A stretch of DNA of 64,000 nt from Agromyces ramosus (GCF_030817175.1 NZ_JAUSYY010000001.1:3038001-3102000), one strand, 5' to 3'; numbered from the stretch's first letter, positions 35,564 through 45,814 are shown. Translations and numbers: made by a program. The notes: generated by a model not told the origin, from the letters alone.

Positions 35564-37014
35564 CGGCCCTCGGCTTCGTAGCGGGCGCGCCATTCGGAGT
35601 TCATGGGGAAGAGCCCGTCGACGGATGCCCCGGCGGCGACCTGCTCGGCCACCCACGCGTCTTCGCGCTCCTGGGCGGCCGCCTCGGCGACGACCTCCTC
35701 GACGAGCGACGGCGGAATGACGATGACCCCGTCGCCGTCGCCCACGATGACGTCGCCGGGCTGCACGGCGGTGCCGCCGCAGGTGATCGTGCCGTCGGTC
35801 TCCCAGGGCACGTGCCTGCGGCCGAGCACGGAGGGGTGCGGTCCCTGCGAGAACACCGGGATGTCGAACTCGGCGATCGCGTCGGCGTCGCGTACCCCGC
35901 CGTCGGTGACGATGCCGGCGGCACCGCGGACCTGGGCGCGCAGCGCGAGCACGTCGCCCACGGTGCCGGTGCCGCGCTCGCCGCGGGCCTCGATCACGAG
36001 CACCTCGCCAGGGTTCACGGTGTCGAACGCCTGCTTCTGCGCATTGAAACCACCGCCGTGGCGGTCGAAGAGATCGGGCCGGAAGGCCACGAAACGCAGG
36101 GTCTTCGCCCGCCCCACGACGCGACGGCCGGAGCGGTTCGGGTGCACCCCCTCGATGAAGACGTCGTGATAGCCGCGCTTGCGGAGCGCGACCGAGAGCG
36201 TGGCGACACCGACACTCATGAGGCGTTCGCGAAGCTCGGGCGTCAACTCGAACGCCGGTGCGGGTGCGGGCAGCCCCGCGCGATCGCGATCCCCCCACGC
36301 CTCGACGCGCTGGATGTCGTCGACTGAGGGCTTCGCACCGAAGTCGCCGTAGGCCCCGGTGCCGTCGGTGACCGTCGTGACGAGGCGGCCTGAGGAGGGC
36401 GCGCCGAGCGCATCAGGGGCATCCACCTCGACCTCGACGACGTCGCCGGGTACGACGACCGACGAGCCGGCGGGAGTGCCGGTGAGGATGACGTCTCCGG
36501 TTTCGAGCGTCATGTGCTGCGAGAGGTCGGCGACGAGCTGCCCGAACGGGAACAGCAGCGTGCCGCTCGAATCCTCCTGTACGAGCGTGCCGTTGACCCA
36601 CGTCCGAATGCGGAGACGCTCGGGCTCGACGGATGCCGCCCGGATGAGTGCCGGACCGATCGGCGTGAATCCGTCGCCGCCCTTGGAGCGCAGGTTCGAG
36701 CCCTTGTCGGCGGCGCGCAGGTCGTAGAGCCCGAAGTCGTTCGCGGCGGTGACGGATGCCACGTGGCTCCAGCCGTCGGCGGGGGAGACGCGCCGCGCCG
36801 GCCTGCCGATGACGATCGCGATCTCGCCCTCGAAGGCGAGGAGCTCGGTGCCCGCCGGGCGTTCGATGGTGCCGCCGGACGCGGCGAGGGAGCTCGAGGG
36901 CTTCAGGAAGTAGCTGGGACTCGCCGGCGTGCGGCCCCGTTGCGCGGCGCGGGACGGGTAGTTCAGGTGCACGGCGATGATCTTGCCTGGCATGGCGATG
37001 CCGTCGATGGTCAT
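35560..37014 (-). CDS. FAH-family isomerase/hydrolase fused to RraA-like domain
   Basis: A 484-residue two-domain enzyme. Residues about 6-245 are a fumarylacetoacetate-hydrolase (HpaG-like) fold with the metal-site segment AFEGEIAIVIG, NDFGLYDLRA and MTLETGDVILTGTPAG. Residues about 270-480 are RraA/HMG-aldolase-like, with NPGEVLVIEARGERG, GIVTDGGVRDAD and the VIVGDGDGVIVIP strand. E. coli HpaG uses two FAH halves for decarboxylation and isomerisation. Here the RraA-like half may do the decarboxylation (inference). Start ATG at 37014 has a GACGAGGA ribosome site. Confidence 0.88.
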   Translation of the reverse strand: MTIDGIAMPGKIIAVHLNYPSRAAQRGRTPASPSYFLKPSSSLAASGGTIERPAGTELLAFEGEIAIVIGRPARRVSPADGWSHVASVTAANDFGLYDLRAADKGSNLRSKGGDGFTPIGPALIRAASVEPERLRIRTWVNGTLVQEDSSGTLLFPFGQLVADLSQHMTLETGDVILTGTPAGSSVVVPGDVVEVEVDAPDALGAPSSGRLVTTVTDGTGAYGDFGAKPSVDDIQRVEAWGDRDRAGLPAPAPAFELTPELRERLMSVGVATLSVALRKRGYHDVFIEGVHPNRSGRRVVGRAKTLRFVAFRPDLFDRHGGGFNAQKQAFDTVNPGEVLVIEARGERGTGTVGDVLALRAQVRGAAGIVTDGGVRDADAIAEFDIPVFSQGPHPSVLGRRHVPWETDGTITCGGTAVQPGDVIVGDGDGVIVIPPSLVEEVVAEAAAQEREDAWVAEQVAAGASVDGLFPMNSEWRARYEAEGR

Positions 37015-37041
37015 GAGCATCCTCGTCTCGTGGTATCTGAA

Positions 37042-37053
37042 ATGATATACGAT
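37042..37053. promoter_or_regulatory. Candidate GntR operator 2
   Basis: ATGATATACGAT, matching 10 of 12 bases of the perfect palindrome at 38681-38692. It lies in the 70-base gap upstream of the FAH-RraA gene, so it could control the fusion-gntR-hpaE-hpaD transcript. The TATAC core is typical of FCD-type GntR sites. Confidence 0.55.
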
Positions 37054-37084
37054 CGGTGCTGCTGACGCGACCGTGATCGCCGTT

Positions 37085-37864
37085 TCAAGCCGATGGTGCG
37101 CCGATGAACCGATCGGCGAGTGCCTCGCTCGCTCGCGCGAGGAGCGCGACGTCCGCACCGACCAGCACGAGCGAGGCGCCCGCCTCGACATAGCGATCCG
37201 CCGCCGTCGGCGCGAACGCGTTGACGCCCGCTGGCTTCCCGACCGCGATCGCCGCCGCGATCGAACGGAGCACGCCCGCCACGACCTCGGGGTGCTCCTG
37301 CTGCCCGAGGAACCCCATCGATGCCGCGAGGTCGGCCGGGCCGATGAGGATGCCGTCGACACCCTCGACCGCGGCGATCTCCTCGACGTGGTCGAGCGCC
37401 GCCGCCGACTCGATCTGCACGAAGAGCGACACGCTCGACGCGGCATCGGTCAAATAGCCCTCGACGCGGTTCCAGCGCGACGCGCGAGCGAGGGCACTGC
37501 CCACTCCTCGGATGCCGTGCGGGGGATAGCGCACGGCACGCACCATCTCCTCGGCGTGCGCCGCCGAGTCGACCATGGGGATCAGGAGGTTCTGGACCCC
37601 GAGGTCGAGGTACTGCTTGATCACCACGGCGTCGCCGAACGGCGGTCGCACGAGCGCGCTCACCGGGTACGCCGCCACGGCGTGCAGCTGCGCGAGGATG
37701 GACTCCAGCCCGTTGGGCGAGTGCTCGGCGTCGATGAGCACGACATCGAGCCCGCTGCCGGCGGCGATCTCGGCGTTGACGGCGTTCGCCGAGCAGACCC
37801 ACATGCCGAACTGCGGGCGATCGGATGCCGCGATGCGCGCCGCGAGCGTGGGCGGGAGGGTCAT
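37085..37864 (-). CDS. hpaI: 4-hydroxy-2-oxoheptane-1,7-dioate aldolase
   Basis: Class II HpcH/HpaI aldolase of 259 residues that splits the pathway intermediate into pyruvate and succinate semialdehyde. The family pattern is seen: VVLIDAEHSPNG (His base), VRPPFGD (substrate Arg), FVQIESAAALDHVEEIAAVEGVDGILIGPADLAASMG (metal Glu and Asp). The ATG at 37864 overlaps the hpaH stop, so the two are coupled. An upstream in-frame ATG (37876) is less likely. Confidence 0.92.
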   Translation of the reverse strand: MTLPPTLAARIAASDRPQFGMWVCSANAVNAEIAAGSGLDVVLIDAEHSPNGLESILAQLHAVAAYPVSALVRPPFGDAVVIKQYLDLGVQNLLIPMVDSAAHAEEMVRAVRYPPHGIRGVGSALARASRWNRVEGYLTDAASSVSLFVQIESAAALDHVEEIAAVEGVDGILIGPADLAASMGFLGQQEHPEVVAGVLRSIAAAIAVGKPAGVNAFAPTAADRYVEAGASLVLVGADVALLARASEALADRFIGAPSA

Positions 37865-38646
37865 TCGAACCGGCATGTGATGGATCCCAACTCTCGGTAG
37901 TCCGCGTGAACGATGTCGCCGCGCTCGACCCACATCGGCCGGGTGAACGACCCCGCGAGGATGATCTCACCGGCGCCGAGGCCCTGCCCGTGCTGGGCGA
38001 GCTTGTTCGCGAGCCAGGCGACGCCCAGGGCGGGATGCCCCAGCACGGCGGCGGCGACGCCCGACTCCTCGATCGTGTCGTTGCGCGAGAGCAGCGCCGA
38101 GACCCAGCGCAGGTCGACCTCGTCGACCTTCACGGGGCGGCTGCCGATCACCATCGCGCCCATCGCCGCGTTGTCGGAGATCGTGTCGACGATCGTGCGG
38201 CCCGGCATCTCGATGTGCGAGTTCAGGATCTCGAGCGCAGGGAGAACGTGGGCCGTCGCGTCGAGCACCTCGTCGACCGTCGTGTTCGGACCCTCGAGCG
38301 GCTTCGCGAGCACGAAGGCCAGCTCGACCTCGATGCGCACGTTCGAGAAGCGGTCGAACTCGACGGATGCCCCGGACTCGATCACCATGTCGTCGAAGAT
38401 GACGCCGTAGTCGGGCTCGGTGATGCCGGTAGCCACCTGCATGACCTTCGAGGTGAGGCCGATCTTTCGGCCCACGATGCGATGCCCGGCCTCGACGCGC
38501 CGTTCGGCCCAGACTCGCTGCACCGCGTAGGCATCATCCACCGTCATGCCTGGGTTACGGACGGTGAGGAGCGGGACGATCGTGCGATCGCGATCGGCGG
38601 CGACGAGCTCGTCGGCGATCTCGGCGATGCGAGAGGGATCAAGCAC
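37861..38646 (-). CDS. hpaH: 2-oxo-hept-3-ene-1,7-dioate hydratase
   Basis: A 261-residue hydratase of the MhpD/HpaH family, adding water to the enoate before the aldolase step. Family segments include DDAYAVQ, GRKIGLTSKVMQ, VELAFVLAKPLEG (metal Glu), EILNSHIEMPGR and LANKLAQHGQGLGAGEIILAGSFTRP. It starts with GTG behind a GTGGAG ribosome site. First gene of the hpaH-hpaI pair, with a perfect palindrome 35 bases upstream. Confidence 0.92.
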   Translation of the reverse strand: MLDPSRIAEIADELVAADRDRTIVPLLTVRNPGMTVDDAYAVQRVWAERRVEAGHRIVGRKIGLTSKVMQVATGITEPDYGVIFDDMVIESGASVEFDRFSNVRIEVELAFVLAKPLEGPNTTVDEVLDATAHVLPALEILNSHIEMPGRTIVDTISDNAAMGAMVIGSRPVKVDEVDLRWVSALLSRNDTIEESGVAAAVLGHPALGVAWLANKLAQHGQGLGAGEIILAGSFTRPMWVERGDIVHADYRELGSITCRFE

Positions 38647-38680
38647 GCGTGCTCCACTTCATTGTCGATGTTTCACGGCG

Positions 38681-38692
38681 ATCGTATACGAT
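38681..38692. promoter_or_regulatory. Candidate GntR operator 1
   Basis: ATCGTATACGAT, a perfect 12-bp palindrome in the gap between the divergent hpaH and NIPSNAP-like genes. It fits the operator type of FCD GntR regulators and is repeated imperfectly before the second half of the cluster (37042-37053). Confidence 0.6.
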
Positions 38693-38753
38693 GCCGCGCC
38701 GCGCGGCATCCGCCCCGGCGCCACTCGCCTCCGCGCGATGGAAGACTGGTCGG

Positions 38754-39062
38754 GTGAAGACCATCCAACTGCGCCGGTACACGCTCGTCGACGGCGAATA
38801 CGACGACTTCGTCGCGTGGTGGCGCGACGCCATGCCGGCCGTGCGGCCGCCTGCCGGGTTCACGATCGAGTTCGCCTACGGCCTCCGCGAGTCCAACGAG
38901 TTCGTCTGGGCCGTGAGCGTGCCGGGCGATCGAGCGGAGTTCTCCCGCCTCGAGGAGGCGTACCTGGGCTCGCCTGAGCGTGCGGCGGTGTTCGAGGGCG
39001 TGCCGCAGCGGGTGGCGGTCTATGACATCCGCTTCGTCGACGATGACACGCTCGACGGCTGA
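38754..39062 (+). CDS. NIPSNAP-like protein
   Basis: A 102-residue dimeric alpha-beta barrel-type protein. MKTIQLRRYTLVDGEYDDFVAWW at the start and ESNEFVWAVSVPGD in the middle are typical of NIPSNAP-domain proteins. GTG at 38754 is chosen; an ATG at 38739 is out of this frame. No known enzymatic role. Divergent from hpaH, so it could share regulation with the aromatic cluster. Confidence 0.7.
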   Translation: MKTIQLRRYTLVDGEYDDFVAWWRDAMPAVRPPAGFTIEFAYGLRESNEFVWAVSVPGDRAEFSRLEEAYLGSPERAAVFEGVPQRVAVYDIRFVDDDTLDG

Positions 39063-39270
39063 GGGTCTCCCGACCGCGGAACCGATGAGCGCCGCGGCGG
39101 CGGTTCGCGGCATCCGTGCACGCCGTCATGTACAGCGCGGGTGACGGGCTGGTTCGTAGAATCGAAGCACCCCCGAACGCCCTGCGGTCGGCGCTGCCCC
39201 TCGGCATGCCCGCCCGCGACGGAACCTGGTCGCCGACGCCCACCCGCGTGCGCGGCCGAGAAGGAAGATC

Positions 39271-40764
<1,494 letters not shown>

Positions 40765-40846
40765 GGCTCGCCGTGCGCTCGACAAGGCGGATCCCGTCGG
40801 GGCTCGCCACGTCGATCCAGGCCGACGGGGTCGCGCCGAGGCGAGC

Positions 40847-42133
40847 TCAGCGGCTGTGGATCGCTTCGATGAGGATCCGGCCGTCGGCACCGGCGGGCGC
40901 GTCGTAGCCGAGGAGGGCGGCGATGGTCGGCGCGATGTCGATGTGCCGCGGATCGACCGGCCCGACGTTGGGGCGGACACCGGACCCGGCGAGCACCAGC
41001 GGCACATCGAGGTTGCGGCTCGTGCCGTGGACGCCGGCAGGATCGGCGGGCGTCGCGCCGAGCGACCAGCCGTCGTCGGGCTCGATGATGAGCTCGCCGT
41101 ACTTCGGCGACATGTGCATGGCCTGCTGCTCGGCCTTGTCGTAGACGGCGGCGACATGCGGGAGCGCGGCGACGGCCTCCTCGATCTCGGCTGCAGCTCC
41201 CGGATCTCCGGCGGCGTCGCCGAGCAGGTGGAGTGAGCCGACACCACCGACGACGATCACCACCTCGGTTCCGGCCTGGGGCGCGCGTCCGGCGGCGAGG
41301 AGCTCCGCGTCGTACCCGAGCGCCTCGATCGCCCCGAGCAGTGTGCTCTCCATCCCGTGCGTGAATGTGCCCATGCCATGGTCGCCGGTGATGACGAACG
41401 CCGTGCGTCCGTAGATGCCCGCGTCCTTGGTGGCCTGGACCACTCGGCCGATCTGCTCGTCGACCTCGGCGAGCGCTGCCGGCATGCCGGCGGCGTAGGA
41501 GCCGTCGGCGTGGCCGAGCACGTCGAGGGTGTCGCAGTAGACGGCGATGAGATCGGGGATTCCGTTCGCCGCAACCATCTGGCCGCCGCTGTTCACGGCG
41601 TCGCCGTTCAGCACGGCGATGGCGTCGTCAGCGCGCTTGGCGCAGGTTCCGCCGGGTTGCGTGTAGAGCGCGTCGGGGTCGGCGTAGACGACACCGTAGT
41701 TCTGCAGGATGAACCACTGCGCGGACATCACGGTGCCGCCCTGTTCGCGGATCGCCTGCGCGATGGTCGGCACGGCGAGGTCGCGCTGTTGGCTGCGAGC
41801 GGTGCCGGTCTCCTCGTCGTACCAGTACGCGGTGTTCCGATGCGTCTCGGGCCAGGCGCCCGTGGCGATGGACGACCAGGACGGATTGGTGATCGAGGTC
41901 ATCACCCCGGTGGAGGTCGTGAGGCTGCCTCGAGTGGCGAGCTGGCGGAGGTTGGGCATGGGCGCATCGTCGAGGTAGCTCGCGTCGAATCCGTCGAGGG
42001 CGATCAACACCACATGCTCCGCCGCTGGCGGTGACGACGCGACCGCGGCCGTCGCGGCAGCTCCGCCGATTCCGGCGGAGGCGAGAGCCGCCACGCCCAG
42101 CGCGACGAGGGAACGGGATCGGATGCGCATCAT
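40847..42133 (-). CDS. Secreted type I phosphodiesterase/nucleotide pyrophosphatase-like enzyme
   Basis: A 428-residue exported alkaline-phosphatase-superfamily enzyme. The signal peptide ends near AAVASSPPA. Zinc-site motifs are ALDGFDASYL (metal Asp), TNPSWSSIATG (nucleophile Thr or Ser region), the Asp/His pair around DTLDVLGHADG, VITGDHGMG and a late HIDIAPTIAALLG. It is divergent from the metallophosphoesterase at 42431, forming a pair of secreted phosphoesterases. A GGAGCC ribosome site supports ATG at 42133. Natural substrate unknown. Confidence 0.85.
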   Translation of the reverse strand: MMRIRSRSLVALGVAALASAGIGGAAATAAVASSPPAAEHVVLIALDGFDASYLDDAPMPNLRQLATRGSLTTSTGVMTSITNPSWSSIATGAWPETHRNTAYWYDEETGTARSQQRDLAVPTIAQAIREQGGTVMSAQWFILQNYGVVYADPDALYTQPGGTCAKRADDAIAVLNGDAVNSGGQMVAANGIPDLIAVYCDTLDVLGHADGSYAAGMPAALAEVDEQIGRVVQATKDAGIYGRTAFVITGDHGMGTFTHGMESTLLGAIEALGYDAELLAAGRAPQAGTEVVIVVGGVGSLHLLGDAAGDPGAAAEIEEAVAALPHVAAVYDKAEQQAMHMSPKYGELIIEPDDGWSLGATPADPAGVHGTSRNLDVPLVLAGSGVRPNVGPVDPRHIDIAPTIAALLGYDAPAGADGRILIEAIHSR

Positions 42134-42212
42134 CAAGGCTCCAGAAGATCGCGACGGACGGACACCGGGCGATCCCGGATGGCACCGACGCTGGCGTGCG
42201 GGGAGGCGATCG

Positions 42213-42268
42213 GTCAACCGCCGGCCGCTGCCGTGCAAGGAATCGGGAATGACGAGGCCGCGGTTGAC
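42213..42268. promoter_or_regulatory. Inverted repeat in divergent promoter region
   Basis: GTCAACCG (42213-42220) and CGGTTGAC (42261-42268) form a perfect 8-bp inverted repeat 40 bases apart, in the 297-base gap between the two divergent phosphoesterase genes. It may be an operator pair. I see nothing else in this gap. Confidence 0.25.
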
Positions 42269-42430
42269 GGGATTCGACACCTCGTCGCGTCCACCTCCCC
42301 CGGATGACGGTTTCTTGCGCCGATCGGCGATGGCGTATCGATCCCTCGCAAACGACCGCTCCGTCCTTGGCAGCGGGGCTCGGCGGCCGATTGGGTGCCC
42401 GTGGGAGCAACCCGGCCGACGAAGCGGAGG

Positions 42431-44656
42431 ATGAGCACAGTGGACGGAACGAACGGTACGGAGGAGCAGCGGCCGCGGCTGAGTCGGCGCGGGTTCATCG
42501 GCGTCTCGGCGGTGGGCCTCGGCCTGGGGATGACGGGGACCGGGTGGGGACCGTGGCCGGGGGCTGCGGTCGGCGCGGCACGAGCAGCCGACGAGCAGGG
42601 CGGACTGCGCTTCGTCGTGCTCACCGACACCCACGGCAATGACGAGGAGACCGCTCGGCTGGCGAATCTGGCGCTGGTGTTCGCGGCCGTCGAGGCGGAG
42701 AACCCCGAGTTCGTGCTGCACTGCGGCGACATCACGGACTACGGCGACGACAGTGGATTCGCGGCGTACCGCTCGTGCATTTCCGACGGGCTGTGGGACC
42801 GCATTCGCCACGTGCCCGGCAATCACGAGATCCGGTGGGATGTCACGGCGCGCGAGCGGTTCGAGCAGTGGTTTGGGCCGACGAGCTACAGCTTCGATGC
42901 CGGAGGAGTGCACTTCGTCGCACTCGACCCCACGCAGGCATTGCAGGAGCCCGGCCTGTTCGGCGACGACCTCGACGCGATCCGCCGGGACCTGGACGCC
43001 GCGGGCGAGACGCCGAGCGTGATGTTCCTGCACTTCCCGCTGGCGGGACGCAACCACTACGTGAACGATGCCGACGAACTGTTGCGCACCATCGAGCCGT
43101 TTCCTGTGCGTGGCATCTTCGCCGGGCACATCCACCGCAACGAGATCGATCGGTTCAACGGGCTCACCCAGGTCGCCGCGGTCGCCACTCGCAGCGGGCC
43201 CTTCTACCTGCGGTGCACCGAACGCAACGACGAGGCCGGCCGGGTTCTCGTGGTCGAACAGGTCACGCTCGGCGCGACCCTCGCTGACGCGCCTGTCGTC
43301 GATCTGCTCACGGAGATCCCACTCGATGCAGGTCCAGGAGAGCTGGCCGGACCGGTCCACGCCGGTGGTCGTGCCACCGGCCCCAGGATCGACCTGAGCG
43401 CGACGGCCGGGCCGGCCGCAGTCGGTCTGGAGGCACAGGTGTATCCGCAGGAGCTGTTCGGCACGGCGGTCGATCGAGCCTGGAGGCCGCTGGAGCGAGC
43501 TGGAGGTTCGTGGCACGGCGCCCTCGACGCATCCGCACTCGCGACCGGTGTGCATCGGGTTCGGCTTCGGGCCACGGATGAGTCGGGTGCCTTCTGGCAC
43601 GAGACGGTCACCGTCGAACGGCACGGGAGCGCGCGGACGAAGTTGCGATGGGATGACCCGATCGGCGGGCAGATCCAGGGTGCGCTCGCCGCGTCCGGAA
43701 ACACCGTCGTCGCGGCGTCCACATCGGGCCGGGTGGTCGCGTTGCGCGTCTCCGGTGCCGCGCGGCATGAGCGCATGTGGGTGACCGACCTCGGCGCCGT
43801 GCACCGCGGTGCGGCCTTCGCGAGCGACGGCTCGACCGTGTTCGTTCCGAGCGCCGACCACACCATCACCGCGCTGGAGGCCGAGACCGGCCGAAGCCGG
43901 TGGACTGCGGATCTGGGCCGGCCCGTCATGTCCACGCCCGCCGTCTTCAATGTCGGCGGTGTCGACCGCATCGTCGTGACGGCCGGAGACCGACTCTTCT
44001 GCCTCACTACGTCGGGGACGACCGTGTGGGAAGCCGAGGTGCCACGCCTCTCCGCCGGTCGAGCGGCCTCCGACGGCGAGCGCGTGTACGTCGGCGCCGG
44101 CGACGGGCACGGCTACGCCTACGACCTCGCGACCGGGAACCGCCTATGGTCGATCCTCACCAACACCCGCACGGACTCCTATCGCCAGCTGATCTACGGG
44201 CCGTGGGATGACTGGATCGAGATCCTTCCGACCGGAGCAGTGCTCTTCAGCACCGTGGCCAACGCGATCGCGGTGGATCCCGTGACCGGATCGGAGCTGT
44301 GGCGGAGAGACGGCAGTTACCTCTACGCACCGAGTCTGATCCTCGAGGATGGGAGCGTCCTGCTGACGACGGAATGGGGTGTGGTCGACCTCGTCGACCC
44401 GACCACCGGTGTTGCGCACTGGAGCACGCAGGCGGTTCCGCGCGCCGTCAACGCCGGCCCGGTGCGGGACGAACGCACCGGCACCGTCTGGCTCGTCAGC
44501 GTGGGCGGTCTCGTCGTCGCGATCGACCCTGCGAGCGGGGCCGTGACCGTGGACCGGCAGCTGTTCACGTCGAACACATTCTCCACCCCGGTGATCGTCG
44601 ACCGGCAGCTGGTCGTCGCTGCGCAGGACGGCGTCGTGAGAGGTGTGGCCATCTGA
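42431..44656 (+). CDS. Tat-exported metallophosphoesterase with PQQ-like beta-propeller
   Basis: A 741-residue secreted protein. A twin-arginine signal (LSRRGFIGVSAVG) is cleaved near AARAADEQ. Residues about 55-290 are a calcineurin-like phosphoesterase: VLTDTHGN, HCGDITDYG, PGNHEIRW, FLHFPLAG and AGHIHRNE. After a linker and beta-rich segment, about 400-741 show repeated GxxxxWxxD-type blades (LEAETGRSRWTADLG, YDLATGNRLWSIL, VDPVTGSELWRRD, VDPTTGVAHWSTQ) of a PQQ-like propeller. It may be a phosphatase with a ligand- or scaffold-binding domain. It lies 12 bases from the convergent regulator gene. Confidence 0.87.
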   Translation: MSTVDGTNGTEEQRPRLSRRGFIGVSAVGLGLGMTGTGWGPWPGAAVGAARAADEQGGLRFVVLTDTHGNDEETARLANLALVFAAVEAENPEFVLHCGDITDYGDDSGFAAYRSCISDGLWDRIRHVPGNHEIRWDVTARERFEQWFGPTSYSFDAGGVHFVALDPTQALQEPGLFGDDLDAIRRDLDAAGETPSVMFLHFPLAGRNHYVNDADELLRTIEPFPVRGIFAGHIHRNEIDRFNGLTQVAAVATRSGPFYLRCTERNDEAGRVLVVEQVTLGATLADAPVVDLLTEIPLDAGPGELAGPVHAGGRATGPRIDLSATAGPAAVGLEAQVYPQELFGTAVDRAWRPLERAGGSWHGALDASALATGVHRVRLRATDESGAFWHETVTVERHGSARTKLRWDDPIGGQIQGALAASGNTVVAASTSGRVVALRVSGAARHERMWVTDLGAVHRGAAFASDGSTVFVPSADHTITALEAETGRSRWTADLGRPVMSTPAVFNVGGVDRIVVTAGDRLFCLTTSGTTVWEAEVPRLSAGRAASDGERVYVGAGDGHGYAYDLATGNRLWSILTNTRTDSYRQLIYGPWDDWIEILPTGAVLFSTVANAIAVDPVTGSELWRRDGSYLYAPSLILEDGSVLLTTEWGVVDLVDPTTGVAHWSTQAVPRAVNAGPVRDERTGTVWLVSVGGLVVAIDPASGAVTVDRQLFTSNTFSTPVIVDRQLVVAAQDGVVRGVAI

Positions 44657-44668
44657 CGAGGCCGCGGA

Positions 44669-45730
44669 TCAGGCGCCCGCGCGGATACGGCCGGCGCGCT
44701 TGAGCGATTGCAGCGCGACGGCCACATCGGCGTGCTGCAGGCCCGGCAGACCGCCGATCGTGTCGGAGATGAAGCCGTACAGCGCTGCGTCCGACCCGAG
44801 GGCGATCTCGCCGCACAGGTTCCGGTCACCGGTCGTCGCGGCCATCATCAACACCGACGGGTGCTCCGCGAGCAATTCGCCGGCCCGCCCCAACTGCGTC
44901 GGATTCACGTTGAGCGACACGAACGCGTTCACGGGCAATCCGATGCGCTCGGGCTCGACGACAGTGCGCATGCGCAGCGCCCCCGATGTCATCATCGCCT
45001 CGGTGCGGCGCCGCACCGTCACGGGGTTCGCATCGCACCGCTCGGCGAGCCGTTGCCAGCCGAGCCGTCCGTCGATCGCGAGCTCGGCGGCGATCCGCTC
45101 GTCGAGGGGATCCGTGGTCGCCGAGCGATCAGGGAGCGGATCATGCCAGGGGTCGAGGCGCTGAACCCGCAACTGCTCGACCAGCTCGTCGGCGAGCAGT
45201 TCGGGGAGCCAACTGTGGGGGGTGGCGAAGCGACGGATCACCTGGTTGCTCCACACGGCGAGCACGCCATCGAGGGCGGGAAGCTGTTCGAGGGTGATGG
45301 CGAGCAGGTGATCGTTCGTGGTGTAACTGATCTCCGCGATGCAGTCGACGCTGCCGGTCAGCAGCTTGACGGAGCCGCACTCGGGCCACGCCGAGAGTCG
45401 CTCGGCCGAACGATGGGCTTCGCCGGGGCGGCAGCGCAGTCGCACGAACAGGGATCGCGTGCGACGCGTGGCCTCGCCGTCGAGCACGCCCATGACGTGC
45501 ACCGTGCCGTCGCGGATGAGACGTGACACTCGCCGCGACACCGTCGCCTCCGACGTGAAGACGACCTCGCTGATCTGTGTGTTGGTCGCTCGCGGATTCG
45601 CCATCAGGGCGCCGACGATGCGGCGATCGAGATCGTCCAGAGTGCACCTTCGTTTCAGGAGAGCGGTGGAGGGAGATGCTTTCTTGCAACCTACTCCCAG
45701 AAGTCGTCGAGGACACTCAAGTGGCGGCAT
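44669..45730 (-). CDS. Lrp/AsnC-type regulator, duplicated form
   Basis: A regulator of about 353 residues carrying two AsnC-type units. The first has an HTH in LDDLDRRIVGALMANPRATNTQISEVVFTSEATVSRRV and a ligand-like half. The second has DPLDERIAAELAIDGRLGWQRLAERC with VTVRRRTEAM and a RAM-like half ending LKRAGRIRAGA. Start is uncertain: ATG at 45730 gives a Cys-containing 35-residue leader before the first HTH. It is divergent from the ABC transporter operon and 84 bases from it, so it probably controls it. Confidence 0.78.
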   Translation of the reverse strand: MPPLECPRRLLGVGCKKASPSTALLKRRCTLDDLDRRIVGALMANPRATNTQISEVVFTSEATVSRRVSRLIRDGTVHVMGVLDGEATRRTRSLFVRLRCRPGEAHRSAERLSAWPECGSVKLLTGSVDCIAEISYTTNDHLLAITLEQLPALDGVLAVWSNQVIRRFATPHSWLPELLADELVEQLRVQRLDPWHDPLPDRSATTDPLDERIAAELAIDGRLGWQRLAERCDANPVTVRRRTEAMMTSGALRMRTVVEPERIGLPVNAFVSLNVNPTQLGRAGELLAEHPSVLMMAATTGDRNLCGEIALGSDAALYGFISDTIGGLPGLQHADVAVALQSLKRAGRIRAGA

Positions 45731-45814
45731 GATCGGCGTACCCGTGCGGTGGGCGAGAAGCCACACCTGCGGAAGCAACGGCGCCCGTCGCCACGACACC
45801 GAGGAGTGACGCAC

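Noticed and set aside
35560-36200. RraA-like domain as a regulator of RNase E
   Set aside because: It is fused to a catabolic FAH domain inside an aromatic operon; the enzyme-type RraA relatives fit better.
42134-44110. Long open minus-strand frame continuing upstream of the secreted phosphodiesterase
   Set aside because: It runs antisense through the metallophosphoesterase-propeller gene and has no domain sense; only 40847-42133 is coding. High GC makes such shadows common.
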